DNA from: Halichondria panicea
Lineage: Eukaryota; Porifera; Demospongiae; Suberitida; Halichondriidae
Length of the DNA stretch: 64,000 nt
Assembly: GCF_963675165.1 (NCBI RefSeq)
Contig: NC_087379.1
Span: 2,670,201 to 2,734,200, forward strand
Direction: 5' to 3'
Each line of letters starts with the position of its first letter. Position 1 is the stretch's first letter. Shown piece after piece: positions 1 through 12,500 of the stretch. Both the position numbers and the translations under genes were made by a program. The notes below the pieces were generated by a model. It saw only the letters and a program-made list of their open reading frames with translations, had not been told where the DNA came from and ran no database searches.

Positions 1-1
1 C

Positions 2-1255
2 TATTATACATTTGCTTTCCACTTTGTATTCCCATTTCTTGGAGTTTTGTTCATTGCGAATCTGTTGCATCATTTTGTAGAAAACGATAAACTTATTTTT
101 GTGAGGAGTGAAAAGTCTGCAGACAATGATAGTCATAGTCTGGGAGTGATAAAGATTTCAACTGTCAATATGACTGTATATATCAGTGTTACGTGTTGTT
201 TTCTTTTTGTGCTTTTTGTGATTGTACTCGATTGCATTGGAGTCAATAAACGGGTCTTCTTTGTACAAGAAGAAATTTATCATCCAAATGCAAAGAATGA
301 TCGAAATGAGTCTGTAATGACTCTAATCCTGGAATTTAGTGTACCTAGTTTGATGCTTGCTGAAGATTTGCTTGTACTCATTTTGATGTTTTTGATGTGT
401 ATACGCAAGTTGTGTCCTCGTACTACTATTGTGTGTTGTAACGGATGCAGCTGCTTAGGACAGTCGTGCAAGTTGTCTTTAGGATCTAACAAGAAGTGGT
501 ACAACATTATAATGGGGCCAATTTCTTGCTTGTTTATCCATTCATATCATATCATGGTGGGATTCATTCATACACCACACCATGCAACAAGCATGCTGGT
601 TTTCTACGGACTTATGATTGTTACTTTTATCTTAACATTGAAGGCTGCCTATCACAACTTATTTAAGTTGTACCAATGGCATCAGAAGCAATCCACGTGT
701 AACTGTGTTTGCAGAGCATTGTTTTACTGTTTTCCTGTTGTTATCGATGAGAATGAAGGTCATGGAACAATAGGCCATAGAGCCACAAATTATTCATTTA
801 CTTTCATGAACACTTCTGTAACAAAAATAATATTATTACCATTTGTACATTGTGTTTTTTGCCGGAATAAATCTAGTCAACATTTGTGTACCCTAGTGTT
901 CCTCTTTGGTTTGTCTATTTTTACAGGTTTGGTTTTTGTTTATATAGCATTCCTATTTATCTTAGTGCCAATCAACCACGTTATTGATGATGCACCAGCA
1001 CGAATCCTCAGCATCAACCAGACCATAGTTATTCTCTTTGGAGCAGCCATTACTTACAAGATTTACCAAGATAGGAAGTTTGAGACGTTTCTCGACTACT
1101 TGGTGAGAGCTGTCACCAATAAAGATAAAATAAAAGATCGTCACTTCAAGGACATTAAAACAGACGCCTGGGAAAAGATGAGCCGTAATGAGAGACGCAA
1201 AGAAGTGGCTTACGTTGCTCTTAGTGCTATGTATAAAACAGCCGACATTAAGTAA
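2..1255 (+). CDS. Multi-pass membrane protein, unknown family, 3' exon (cut by window edge)
   Basis: The frame is open from base 2 to the TAA at 1255, so this is the last exon of a gene that starts outside the window. It aligns along its length with exon 2 of the gene at 4588-6417. Shared landmarks are the opening FHxVFP membrane segment, the GPxSCxxxHSYHIxVGxIH block, the PHHA motif and the DxAPxRxLxINQ block near the end. I count about seven hydrophobic membrane-spanning stretches. A cysteine-rich loop (near 700-730) and a lysine-rich C-terminus are probably cytosolic. I do not recognise the family and assign no function. The N-terminal ectodomain seen in the paralogue must lie upstream of the window. 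Confidence 0.75.
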   Translation, partial: YYTFAFHFVFPFLGVLFIANLLHHFVENDKLIFVRSEKSADNDSHSLGVIKISTVNMTVYISVTCCFLFVLFVIVLDCIGVNKRVFFVQEEIYHPNAKNDRNESVMTLILEFSVPSLMLAEDLLVLILMFLMCIRKLCPRTTIVCCNGCSCLGQSCKLSLGSNKKWYNIIMGPISCLFIHSYHIMVGFIHTPHHATSMLVFYGLMIVTFILTLKAAYHNLFKLYQWHQKQSTCNCVCRALFYCFPVVIDENEGHGTIGHRATNYSFTFMNTSVTKIILLPFVHCVFCRNKSSQHLCTLVFLFGLSIFTGLVFVYIAFLFILVPINHVIDDAPARILSINQTIVILFGAAITYKIYQDRKFETFLDYLVRAVTNKDKIKDRHFKDIKTDAWEKMSRNERRKEVAYVALSAMYKTADIK

Positions 1256-1531
1256 CAGCGCCGGATGATTGTTTGAACACTTAAACACTATTGAAGTACA
1301 ATCATAACTGGTTCAACTAGACTGTACTACTACTGATTCGAATCATATAGAAACTCTTATGTTTTAAGTGTGTTGTCATTCCATAATAGCTGTTCTAGAC
1401 TGTACTTGTAGCCTTTTGTTGTAGCTAATTTATCTGTCATTCAGTTGAGATCTGTTGCTACAGTGTTGAAACAATAATTACCTTTTTGAGGGAATTTTTC
1501 CTAAATATGAAATGGCCCACATGACTTCCAC

Positions 1532-1570
1532 AATGCACAATGCACGGGAATAACCCGTGCATTGTGCATT
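1532..1570. repeat. Perfect 17-bp hairpin after the first membrane-protein gene
   Basis: Arms 1532-1548 and 1554-1570 are exact reverse complements around a 5-base AATAA loop. It lies about 280 bases after the stop codon, so it could fold in a long 3' UTR. No function is inferred. Confidence 0.7.
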
Positions 1571-1893
1571 TTGATACCCTCTGTCCGTTTACACTTAGGG
1601 GATTCATGCTATAGATTGGTATACATGCATGTATGCAAATCAATAGGTATGTTTTAAATGTATATACACGTAGGTTACTGAACAAGACAAATGAGATGAT
1701 GCTTGAGATCGAGTGCAGGGCACTGTCTGAGTCATGTATTCAGGTGGAATCTGGTCCCGCTCTATTCGGATTAGCGAAGATCTACTACAGGGGGACCAGA
1801 CAGCATCACGCGAGCACAAATATTTCTGCTGAGTCAGGCAAGTTTTTTACGTTGAGTTCAATGTGAAATTTGTCAACTAAATTACTCATTATA

Positions 1894-2167
1894 GGCCACA
1901 CCAAATTGATCTTATGTTTCACGGACTTTTAATCTCCAAAAACAGACCAGGGTGGCAGGAAAAAAATTGATGAATATCATTATAAAACCACAAACAGAGT
2001 CACAACACACCACAAAAAGTCACTTTAGCGCAAAACATTACAACATTTTGCTAGATCACATGGCTATTCTGACCTCTGACATGACCACTAATTGGTTAAT
2101 TTTTTGGGGCATTCTGCAAAAATATGACCCGAAAATCTGTGAAACATAAGATTAATTTGGTGTGGCC
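1894..2167. mobile_element. MITE, 274 bp, with TTATA target duplication
   Basis: The ends are inverted repeats of about 30 bases starting GGCCACACCAAATT, with few mismatches. The element is flanked on both sides by TTATA (1889-1893 and 2168-2172). It has no coding capacity, so it is a non-autonomous DNA transposon. Superfamily not assigned. Confidence 0.85.
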
Positions 2168-2172
2168 TTATA

Positions 2173-3069
2173 GTTCCTCAAACTTCTAGGGAGTGTATAG
2201 CTTCCCAGTACTATATATAGAAGTACCTTGCCCAGACCGGCTGTGATGCTGCACAAGCTGATCATGAGAGTTATCGACAGTAGAATCTTCTTAGCTCATG
2301 CAGTCTGTGTGACCAGTATCGTAGCGCACAAACCTTGCTTACAATCTCAAGGATAGCTTCAACTGTGGTACAGGGGCTTGCAAAACCTCCTTTCTATAAA
2401 CCGATTTCCCCCATTTTAACATGACACACTTTAACACTCCTAAGACTATTGGACAGTTTGGAATGAGACTAAGAATTTAAGTAACAGTTCATCTTTGTCC
2501 GACCCCCCCCCGGCCCCGTAGCTATATAAAGTAACGATTTAAACTGCAGAAAAACTACTATGCAAACAGTTTGGCCTCGAATTCGAATTCTTGCCTATAA
2601 TTTATAATTATAGCGCAAAGTAAAACAATAAACATAATGACAGAGAGCCAACAATTGAAATGAGGATGTACATGACACTCAAACTCACTAGTGCATTGGA
2701 CGCTTTGTTTTCTACATTCTCTTCCTTTTCAGACATTGTTCTGAAGTGCTCAAACAATTGTTTCTGGTTATACAGATGATAAAGATGATTGCCAAAAGAA
2801 ATATTACAGAACGATAGTCACGATGTTACCAAAAAGGCCATTGCCATTTTTGCCTTTTTGTAGTCGAGTTATCAAATTTCTCCCTTTTCGCACATATCCA
2901 AAAGGCGAGCGTTCACTAATCAACTTTTTTTCATCGCCGGCTCTATAATGCAAAAAGCAAATTTAAGAAATTAGCATCACAATAATTATTATAATACTCA
3001 TCTATGATTTACTCATTTGGTTCTTATTACAACTATTCCACTTATTAAACTGTGTTCTAGATGTTCGAA
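2173..3069. other. Spacer without a recognised gene
   Basis: AT-rich sequence between the MITE and the pseudogene relic. I see no ORF with family features and no clear RNA gene. Parts may be older, unalignable remains of the membrane-protein duplicate. Confidence 0.5.
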
Positions 3070-3262
3070 TTAAATTCTTGGTCCATTTTCGTGCACTCAT
3101 TTCACATTCTCATTCACAACCCTCATCACGCTTCTGCTGTCATGATATTCTATGCAATTATTGTTGTTGTGTTCGTTGTTGCATATAGGACTACGTATGT
3201 ATAACAACCTTGTTTACTGTTACAAGAGATGTTCAAAAAAGAAAAGGCGCATGAAAAAAATC
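3070..3262 (+). pseudogene. Relic of a membrane-protein paralogue
   Basis: Translating in pieces recovers the most conserved part of the family. LGPFSC is read in one frame from about 3075. VHSFHIL then IHNPHHASAVMIFYA follows in another frame from 3091, up to a TAA at 3202. After a further one-base shift come YNNLVYCYKRCSKKKRR and more basic residues. Relative to the complete gene there are two frameshifts and a missing VGY between HIL and IH. Neither the ectodomain exon nor the other membrane segments can be found around it. It is a truncated, dead copy between two apparently functional copies. Confidence 0.8.
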
Positions 3263-3269
3263 AAGATGC

Positions 3270-4587
3270 AATGTTATTTACGCACATTTTTTCGTATTCA
3301 GATTCCCAAACATTCTTACTAATGGTGATCAAGGTGCTTTAACTAAAATTAATGTACAAATAAGAACAACTATATATAGAGCACTGAAGTGCAAACCCTC
3401 GGCGTTAATTTGAGGTTTAGTGAGCCTACAGTCTCGAGTCAAAGCCTCGTGTACATCTAGGTTCGAGCTTTTTAGCTTCTAAGCGACGATGAAACTTTAA
3501 CATCAAAATCTACCTCGTTGTGTTGAGGCTGCATCCATGGTACAAACACATGCAGTGCTATCACATCCAGGTGAGTAGACTCAGACAGACAGACAGACTG
3601 GCCGCGACTACTATACTACGTGGCGCCGCGGGTTAATAATGGTGATGGTAAAACGCCAAGCATGGTTGACATGGAATCGACAAATAGTGCATGTAGGTGC
3701 AAACATTAGAGTTGGATAAGTGGAAAGGCCTGAAGAAAAGCAAGTCGAAACGCCAAATGAGCACACTTCTTTGATAAAAAATCGAATTCTCAACATTCTA
3801 CTGGTTGTGATCAAGCGGAAGGTACAACAAGCAGGAACAATAGTGGTATATTGGTGATTTGACAAGCCCGGTTACAGATATTGCAGATCAGAGCGCTACC
3901 GGTAGTAACTATATAAAAACCTCAGCGCATGCAAGCAAACTCTTTATGAGGGTGTTCTACAGGTGTTCGGTGTGGTTCGACCCACTGTTGCCATGATAAT
4001 GAGTAATGTTCATGGTTCCTCTGTTAGCATAATTATGATATCCACATGTATATAATATAAAATTATACATAATTATGTATAATTATGTGGCCAAGCAAAT
4101 TGATTCTTAACAGCTTGTTACGACATGCAGTAGCATTTTTTTGCAGTGTAGTATTGTCGTTTATTTTTGGAAAATGTTCATGGCGCTTGCATGTACTATG
4201 GTTGAGGCTTGATGTAGTTGTTGTCACATGCATTATTCATGGCATGAACTTCGATTTGCTGTGTACTTGTCCAATCTTTAATTTTGTAGTGTGCATAGGA
4301 ATGCATGCATGCATATACCATAGTCAACTTATAATAACGCTCTTAAAATAACATGGCCACAAATCAGTTGACAATTCATTTTTAATGGCATGCACGTGCT
4401 GTTTAGCCTATACCCACCCATACAGTGTGTATTCACGGGATGTTAGTTTGGTGTTATATCCATGAATGATTGTATATATTTTACCATGGAAATGGTGTGA
4501 TTTGAACATGCAACTATAATGCTCACAAAGAAATTAGCCAGGCTGAGTGTTAAGATAATCTATAATCTTCTATAGACTAAAGCCAAT
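3270..4587. other. Spacer and presumed promoter region of the complete membrane-protein gene
   Basis: AT-rich, with a (CAGA)n-bearing dispersed repeat near 3535-3640 and a small AT palindrome near 4060-4086. No gene is supported here. The last few hundred bases probably contain the promoter of the gene at 4588, but no element stands out. Confidence 0.45.
3535..3640. repeat. Dispersed repeat around an ATCCAGGTGAGTAGACTCAG core
   Basis: The core, a following CAGA run and GGCCGCG are shared with a reverse-oriented copy near 58855-58970 and a third copy near 63435-63560, the last two inside XDH introns. All three keep a nearby CAGTGCTATxxCATCCA-like stretch. It is a short interspersed repeat of unknown type. 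Confidence 0.6.
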
Positions 4588-6417
4588 ATGAGATATTTAG
4601 CTAACGTGATTTTTGTCATCAGTCTTGCTTCATATGCGAATTCCCTACCTCTTGGAAATGCTACAGATGGTGCGGGTGTAGCAAATACATTTGGCTGCGA
4701 GCCAGGAGAAATTAAGTGCTCGAAATGCTTTCATGTGCTCGTTAACGAAATTATATCAAGTGATCGAAATCGATACAACTTGCAGCGTGCCTTCTTCCCA
4801 TCCGATACATCAAACCCAGTTTTTATTGCAGTGACATACTACTTTACAAGAAACATGTCTGGAAATGGCTCCACTGATTATTCTCTAACCTCTCCCAACC
4901 AAACCTGGTTTTGGACTCAGTCCACTTTCTACTTGTTCCAACCAGTTGAATCTCTCCAATATACATCTCTCCTGTTTTCTGATCCATCCCTACGCGAGTC
5001 AAATGTTTCCTTGTATCTCGAACCGAATTGTATGGAAACTGATCCCGATATGCTCAAGCTTCTCACCCAAAGGGTAAGCTAATAGATCTAGCATATAAAA
5101 GTGATTTGTCTTGATGTTTTTTTGCAGCTAAAACTCTATGCCATGGAACAAAAAGTTTCTGCCCGTATTTCTGATGTGTACGATGCAAAAGGAGAGAGTC
5201 GCAAAACACTGGAAACCTTCTATAAAGGACAAAATCCGCTAGTCATCCAGGGGAAACATTTAACAAGATATACGATAAGTTTTCATGTAGTTTTTCCAGT
5301 ATTAGTAATCGTATTTTTAGGATTTTTGTTCCATCACTTAATTGAGAACTACAAAATAAATTTTTTTCACCATTTTCGAGTAAAATTTGGTAGCACTGGT
5401 GACGATAATACAAATAAGGCAAATGACGATAATGCAGATGACGAAAGAAAATGGAAGCCAAACATTTCCTCAAAAAATTTGTACATTTATATCGCTGTAT
5501 TTGGTTCTTTGACCTTTATCGTATATGTACTTGTCTTAGATTGCTTGGCTGTGGGTTATAGAAATACAAGAGAGCTTGGAGACATTTTCTTCAAGCAAAC
5601 GACACGTGATCAGTTTAACAATGAAAGTGTATTCTATTTCGAAGCTGAGTACGCAATCCCACACATAATGTTTGCCTATGATATGTTCATCTGTCTAGCA
5701 GTTCTTTTTGGGCTAACCTGTGTCTGCTGTGGATTGAAAAAGAGTTGGTACTATGTTCTGCTTGGACCTTGTTCCTGTGTTGTTGTTCATTCTTACCATA
5801 TTCTTGTCGGCTACATACACGCTCCTCATCATGCTTCTGCCATTCTCATATTTTACGCAATTTCTGTTCTTGTATTTGTTGTGACATACCGAACTGCGTA
5901 CTACAATATTGTGCAATGTGCTAAGTGTTGTAAAAAAGGTGATGCTATGTGCTGTGACTGTTGGAAAAAAAGGTTTAATAGTGTAGACAAAGATTCTGGT
6001 GGCAACTGTTGTATCAGTAGAAAGTTTACTTATTGGGAAGCTGGTTTTGGTAAATCTCTGATACACAATTGTTTATTGTGTATGTTGGTGGTGTTATCGT
6101 TAATTATAGCTGGAATTTTGGTGTATGTGGTGATTCTTTTTCTCATTGTTCCTATCAACCTTGCTATTGATGAAGCTCCCACTCGACTGCTAAACATCAA
6201 TCAGATGATTCTCGTGTTTACTACTCTTGCAATTACTTACAAACTCTATCGAAATAAGAGCAACGGAACAATCCTGGACCAACTGGTGAAAGCCAATACG
6301 AAAAAACTGAAAGAAGCTGCTGCTGCCGGAGAGTATGAAACATGGCAGAATAAGTCTGATAAACAGATTGAAATGGCAGAACTACTTCTTGATGCTTTAC
6401 AAGCAATTAAGAAATAG
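4588..6417 (+). CDS. Seven-pass-like membrane protein with secreted ectodomain, unknown family
   Basis: Two exons, 4588-5073 and 5128-6417, join in phase 0 across a 54-base intron (GTAAGC...TTGCAG) to give about 591 residues. Exon 1 encodes a signal peptide (residues 1-19, ending near ANSLP) and an ectodomain with several N-glycosylation sequons (NATD, NMSG, NQTW, NVSL). Exon 2 continues the ectodomain and then gives about seven hydrophobic segments. These include the GPCSCVVVHSYHILVGYIH block with APHHASA, a cysteine-rich loop (KCCKKGDAMCCDC) and a final DEAPTRLLNINQ segment with a basic tail. Signal peptide, glycosylated ectodomain and seven passes would suit a surface receptor or transporter. 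That is inference from topology; I recognise no known family. The start is the first ATG before the signal peptide. Confidence 0.82.
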
Positions 6418-9400
6418 GAGAGAGAAGGATTATCGTGTATTGTGACTGCGAAACCATTGAATTAGTTTATAGAGTAGTGAATAATTTTTATAGATCTCCT
6501 AATTTTTGTAGCATAGCCAAGTCTCTTGTACGAGTGCTCAATTTTTGAAACTGTACAGGTAAATATTAAAGTGTTTATGAGGTGTTTCATTAGACCTATA
6601 CCCAAAGTTCCAGCAGTGAATACATGTATAGGCTTGAAACGAGTCGATCTTGAGCTGTTTATGAATGTGTGTGTGAGTGTGTGTGGCCATGCAGTCATAA
6701 TTATTCATGCATACCATGAACATATTTTGTTGTAGATGACCTTTTGAATGATCAGCTCAGCACTATAGCTACACACCTGCACAATCTAAGAAACTCTATA
6801 CTCATTTTACGAGCATGAATAATAGCAGGTCGTCTTTCATATTGGAGTACTGTTATGTTAGCATCTATACCTCTATACAGGGTTACCAGTGAGGTGGGAG
6901 CACGGAGAAGCTTTTTTCCTAAACACTTTAGCTCTCACCCCCCGCCCCAACAGTCTAGATCCCCCCTCCACCAGTAAAGATCGAGGCTCTATGATATTAA
7001 ATGGCATTTTAAATTGTGTATCTGAAAAGCTAAAAGAATAATTTTCCTAGGGAAGGACCGGAACTCTGATTAAAAAATGCCACGCTTAGGCCATGCAAAG
7101 TCAATTTGTAGTTTCTCAGGCCCTTGCGCTTGGAAATTGACAGCTTTATAAAAAACTTAAATATCACGTCACCTCAAATTAAAGGCACTAAAAGAAAAGA
7201 AAAGGATAAAATTTTTATGGTGTTTTGGTCATGAAATCATTATGACTATAAAATTAATTAGTAAAAATTATGCACTTTCGCTTATTGAGGAAGTTAGGGG
7301 TGTGTTTTCAATTAAAATTCTATGAATATCATTATCATTAATATTGCCTCAATTCCTTGCTATTTTAGGAATAATAGCCTGAGAAACTACAAATTGACTT
7401 TGCTTGGCCTAAAGAGTGTAAAATGCACATTGAACAAAGAAATTGAAGGAATCCTTTGTGAACACTTGCATGCACGTGGTTGTGTCAGGGACCTCCAGCT
7501 TTTACTATAGGGATGAGAGGTGGTATGCCTCAGATGTACAGTCCATATCATTATAAGAACTGTAGGAGGATATAATTATGGTGATAGTGTGAACCAATCT
7601 TACTGTTCACAATATGTAAATCTCAACCTCTGACCCCTATACATTAGATAGTTTGATTACCATGCATGCTAGGCTTCTAAACCTCAAAATTTCAATGTAT
7701 ACTGCCGGTTCGGTAAGAGAATCTGTGATATATAGTCCGCAAAAATTATGGGCTATACGGTACAAAGTTGCTTGTACAAAGTACCCATCAAAAATAGTAG
7801 TCAGCCAGTGTTGCTATGCTCACCTCTCACCTCCATTGTTTTGTGCCTCTGTCACTCACTAGAAACAAGTCAATAGTGTTGTATACGTGCCCATGCAATT
7901 ACTGCATGCATGTGCATGCATGTACTCCACGCTATATAGTGAATATACAGCACCATGACCCATACATATTCATATATTTAGTTGATTTACTGGGTCAAAT
8001 TTTTGAGGCTCCTATATAAACCTCGAAATTTGTTGCCCTTGAAATTCCATGTATAGCAAAGTTGCTTGTACAACCTATATCCACTTGAAAAGATACAATT
8101 TTACACTTGATCATGAAACGAGTCAATATAATGTGCCCTAAAATAGATGTGCTGTACTCGTTACATAGGTCTTTAAGTCATGTTTATGCATGTATTAGCT
8201 AGTTGTTCGCCTAACCGTTAATAAAAGCGAAAACTCGGCCTGGAATCGAGGCTATGCATGTATATGCAAAGTCTATGAGTGCGTGGGGTCAGTTATATTC
8301 ATGCATGGGAACCATGAAGATTACCTTAGCACTATAGTACACACCTGCACCATAGAAGAAATTCTATACTAATGTACGACTATGAATAATAGCAGGCTAG
8401 TGTTCTTGCACTGACCTGTATCACGCATCAACATGTGTAGTTTTTGCATGGGAAGTGTTGACATTCCAAGAGCACACGGAAATGCTGCACGGTCTCCATG
8501 CAGACATTCTCCCTTCTACCCTCCCCCTGAGAAAAGGTTTGGCCCCCAGACTTACTGCAGCCTTTTCAGAAGAGTCATGGATTACTATTAGCGTATTAAT
8601 AGTATAAAATGCCGGAAATGTGAATACTTTCACTGAAAATAAAATACAGCTGGAGAATTGACAAGGAAAGCAACCATTTACTGTTTCATGATTGTTATAC
8701 TCAGAGCTAAATTTTAGCTGAGTAGTGCCGTCATGAAATCAGTCTCATAATTACCAAATTTCCAGCAGTTTATAGTCACGTGGCTGGGCTATCTGTCCGT
8801 ATATAATCGTCAGGGAAAGACGTTTGTCTTTTAAGGGGACATGACATCACACCACTTTTTCTCAAACAATGTGTCAGGGGCCAGTGAGAACATACTTTTG
8901 TTTACTGAGTATAGATCTACATAATAGATCTAGAGGTAAATTCCTATTTAAACACCTAATGTTTGAGTTAGATGTATTAGTTATTGCCCAGCAGGAGCTA
9001 GTGCAACATGCCATATTATTGCACTGGAGCAAAATAATGCAACATGCCATCTAGTACTTGTGTTGGTTGGTGCACACAACCTTATTATATACAGTACCCA
9101 TGTATACCATATTATTGTACAATGGCAGCCCTTAAAGTCTGTGTAGTGACCATTCTGTTCCTCTGCCTCCAACACTTGAAACGATCTTTAAGTCAATATA
9201 TTGGCTGTTATTTACTTCATTTATTGTACGTGTGCGGGTGTGTGGCCAGTTATATTCATTCCATGAACATTTTTTGTATAGCTTCACACCTGCACACATT
9301 CATATACTCATGTACGAGTATGTGGGATGTTGCAAACTGTATTCAAATTTTTGTTTTTCTGGGTCAATGTTCAAAAACCTCGAAAATAACCAGCTATACG

Positions 9401-9564
9401 GGCTTAATGTTTGTGGTTACCTGAGGCTCTTATAGTAATGTATTTCCCCTGGTATACATACATTCAAGTGGGTGCAAAGCAACTCATGTAATAAATATTG
9501 TAATGTGAGTTAGAATAATTGTGAAGTTGGTTCATAATATTAAGCGGTAGCTACGTAACTGTTA
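6418..9564. other. Gene-free spacer with repeat remains
   Basis: No convincing exon is visible in 3.1 kb. It holds one MITE-like inverted repeat (7086-7412). A short repeat with the core ACACCTGCAC...GAATAATAGCAGG appears near 6757-6830 and 8328-8397, with a weaker version near 9280. The 3' end of the EPS8-like gene lies at its right border. Confidence 0.5.
7086..7412. mobile_element. MITE-like element with 34-bp inverted ends
   Basis: TTAGGCC...TTTCTCAGG at 7086-7120 is matched in reverse complement at 7378-7412 with about one mismatch over roughly 33 bases. There is no internal ORF of note. A target duplication is not clear. Confidence 0.7.
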
Positions 9565-12500
9565 CTAAAAGTATCCTACAGTTCCTGCGAACGGACTGTA
9601 CATCTGAGGCATTCCTCCTCCCATCCCAAATGACTGCTGTGGACTAGCGAATGGTGTGCTTGGCATGAGTCCCATCTGCATCTGTCTCTGTTGCTCGGCA
9701 GCCAGCATCATCTGTCGTTGTTGTTCCGCTTGCATCTGTCCGAACATGAGCTGTCTCTGCTGTTGAGCGAAAGCTTGCTGTTGTTGCTGAATCATTTGCA
9801 TTTGAATGTTCTGTCCTGGCGGGCTCGGTCCCATACCAGGAACGATCACCTGCTGCGCTTCCTTCAAGTGCTCACAAAGGAGCAATTGCTGGCCAAGGAG
9901 TTGCATTTGAAGGTTTTGATCACCCTGCTTGTGGCGTAGCTTGGCTTGTAGCTGTTCCAACTTCTCCAAGTCTTTCTGGAGGACCGTTTGGTGTTGTGGG
10001 GGGAGTGCCTTAACTCCGGTCTGACTTTGTAGCTGTGTGAGGGCAGCTAGTTGCTTCTTTATCTCGGCTTGTTGCTGCTTGATCCGTTGGCCGATGTTAT
10101 CGAGGGATCCCTTTTCACCACTAAGAGCCCAAGCCGTGCCTGTGAGGTCTGACACACTAGAGCTAGATCGATTCTTGCGTTTTCTCCTTCTTCGACTGTC
10201 ATCACTGTCACTCCCAGAACTTGAGCCAGAGTAATCGCTACTATACGAATCTGAATCACTGTAATCATCTTCATCAAAATCATCAATGTTAGTGGGTCCA
10301 CGACGTTTGCCCTGTCTTCTTCTCTGCTTACGCTTGTCTTCATAGTCTGAGTCATAATCACTAGAGGCGTCCCTTTTGCCACGCCCCCTACGTCTGGTCC
10401 TATACCCCTCATTATCTGAATTGCCGGTTTTACGACTTGCCTTTCGTGAGCGACCACGTTTGCCATGATCATCATCATCATATCTATCTGAGTCACGTCT
10501 AGATCGTTCCTTCCTGCTTCCACGGTCATCATCTCGTCTTCTCGTATCGTTTTTCGATCTCGTATCGAGTGTGTCTTTTCGCCTAAGGCGGTCTCTCCCT
10601 CGAGGCATTGTATCGTCCAACACAGTCTCCTTCTCTGTGAGTTTGTTGCCCCTTCGTCTGGCCATTTCTTCCTGCCATGTCGGCTTTGGTGGTGCAGACT
10701 GTAGGGGTACAAATTAAAGAATGCATAACCACCCATAAACTATGCATTACTAATTAGGTGATGTGAATTATGAGCTAAATAGTACATAGCTTACATTTTG
10801 ACTTCGCATAATTTTCTACTTAAAAGTGTATAATTAGTTAAAGCCATTATACTCCACATACATCGTCTTGTACTTGTGACGACCCCTTCCCCCAGCCTCT
10901 GGTAATGGTCGGCTCGTTGTTCTGTCCAGCATCGGCAGCTACCTTGCGGGACAACATCAGTTTCTGTGAAAATATGGTTGAGTATTATTATTATAGGTTG
11001 ATGGCTATGCTCTTGTTCTTGTAATTATTGTAGTTGGGTGTTCAGCGTGTTATTTGCAATGGGTGTTTGCTTACTTGGAATTCTGACTGTTTGACAGCTC
11101 CTCCTTCTCTTTCAGCCTGGAAAAGATAGTGTGACCAGTTTGATAAATTTAATACGGTGCATATCATACTTATTGGAATTATAATTATAGAGCCTTGTAC
11201 GCACGCAGAGGTACAAAGCTGTTCTTTTTACCAGCTCACCCTTGCTTTGTCCTTCTGCATGTGACTGAACAGTCTTGTTCCGTCACTCATTCCAAACAGG
11301 TTTTTCAGCTCATCTCTGTTCTTCTGGTAGAGACCCTCACCTGACTTAACATTTACCTTGTCAGCACACCTAGTCAGAGCAAATTACATTACCATGACAT
11401 TGTGCATAGTGTCTCCATATACATTATCATATACTTCTTTGTTCAAAGCACGCATAATTTCTACGATTTAGTACTTACTTCGGGTATCCGTTCTTCAGTA
11501 GCCATTGTTTGATTTGAGCCGTGTCTGCCTTCCACGGAAGAACTGCATACCCTCCATCATTATCCTCTGTATATACACAAAATGCCAATTTTACAAAGTT
11601 CATATTACGAAAATATTGTAAGGATAATGAGGGCCAGTTCACTGTATAGGTACGCGCAAGAGCTAGCTGTGTGGTCAGAGATTTAACATTGAATCAGATT
11701 CTCACCTTTAGGGTTACCAGACGAGAGATTCATTGCTTTGAACCTGGTCTCAATTTCAGCTTGTGCAGGCGACTCAGGCACACCTACATGTAGCAAGAGA
11801 TGGGATTCACAGTTACTGTTATTATTCGTGGAGCATTTGGAACCATCTTGTTTTGAGATTGGCTAGCACGCATATTCACGATCAACACACATGCATTCCT
11901 GTTCACATCTTAAGCTGTGTACAGCTTGTGCTTCATTTGGTATACTTAACACATTCTCTTTACCTTCTAGTTTAATGTTGCTTGATGTTTTCCGAAGAGG
12001 CTTTCTTGACTTTATGGCTGCAGCAATATCAATTCCATTCTCAGGAACATTGTTGAGCTTCTTCTTTTGAGATTTGCCTGCATAGTTTGAAAGGAAAGTA
12101 TCCACGTTAATTTTTGTGATTAATTTAACGCCTATTGTCCTGTGAAGAAAAGTGATACACTTGTCATAATGCCTATAAATGATTTACCTTGTTGAGCTGT
12201 TTTTAGTTTGTGCTGACTGATCATTTCGTTCAGGCTCATTTGTTGTACGGGCACAGGCACAGGGGGTGGTGGAGGGGGTGGAGGGGGTGCTCCACCTCCA
12301 AATGGTGGAGGTGGAGGTGGTGGGGCTCCGAAGCCTCGTTGCATTGGTGGCGGGGCTGGTGAAAAGTTGGGGGGCGGTGGAAGATGTTGCTGGTCACGTG
12401 ACATGGTGGAAGTACGAGACTCTGATACCTCTGTGAGGGTGGGTAGTGACTGTGGGTAGAGGGACTTGCCTCGCTGCTGAGACTGACTCTGGGGAGACTA

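Noticed and set aside
10059-10736. 225-residue minus-strand frame overlapping the EPS8 tail
   Set aside because: It is a shifted-frame shadow. The EPS8 frame continues in phase from the upstream exon and ends in a coiled coil.
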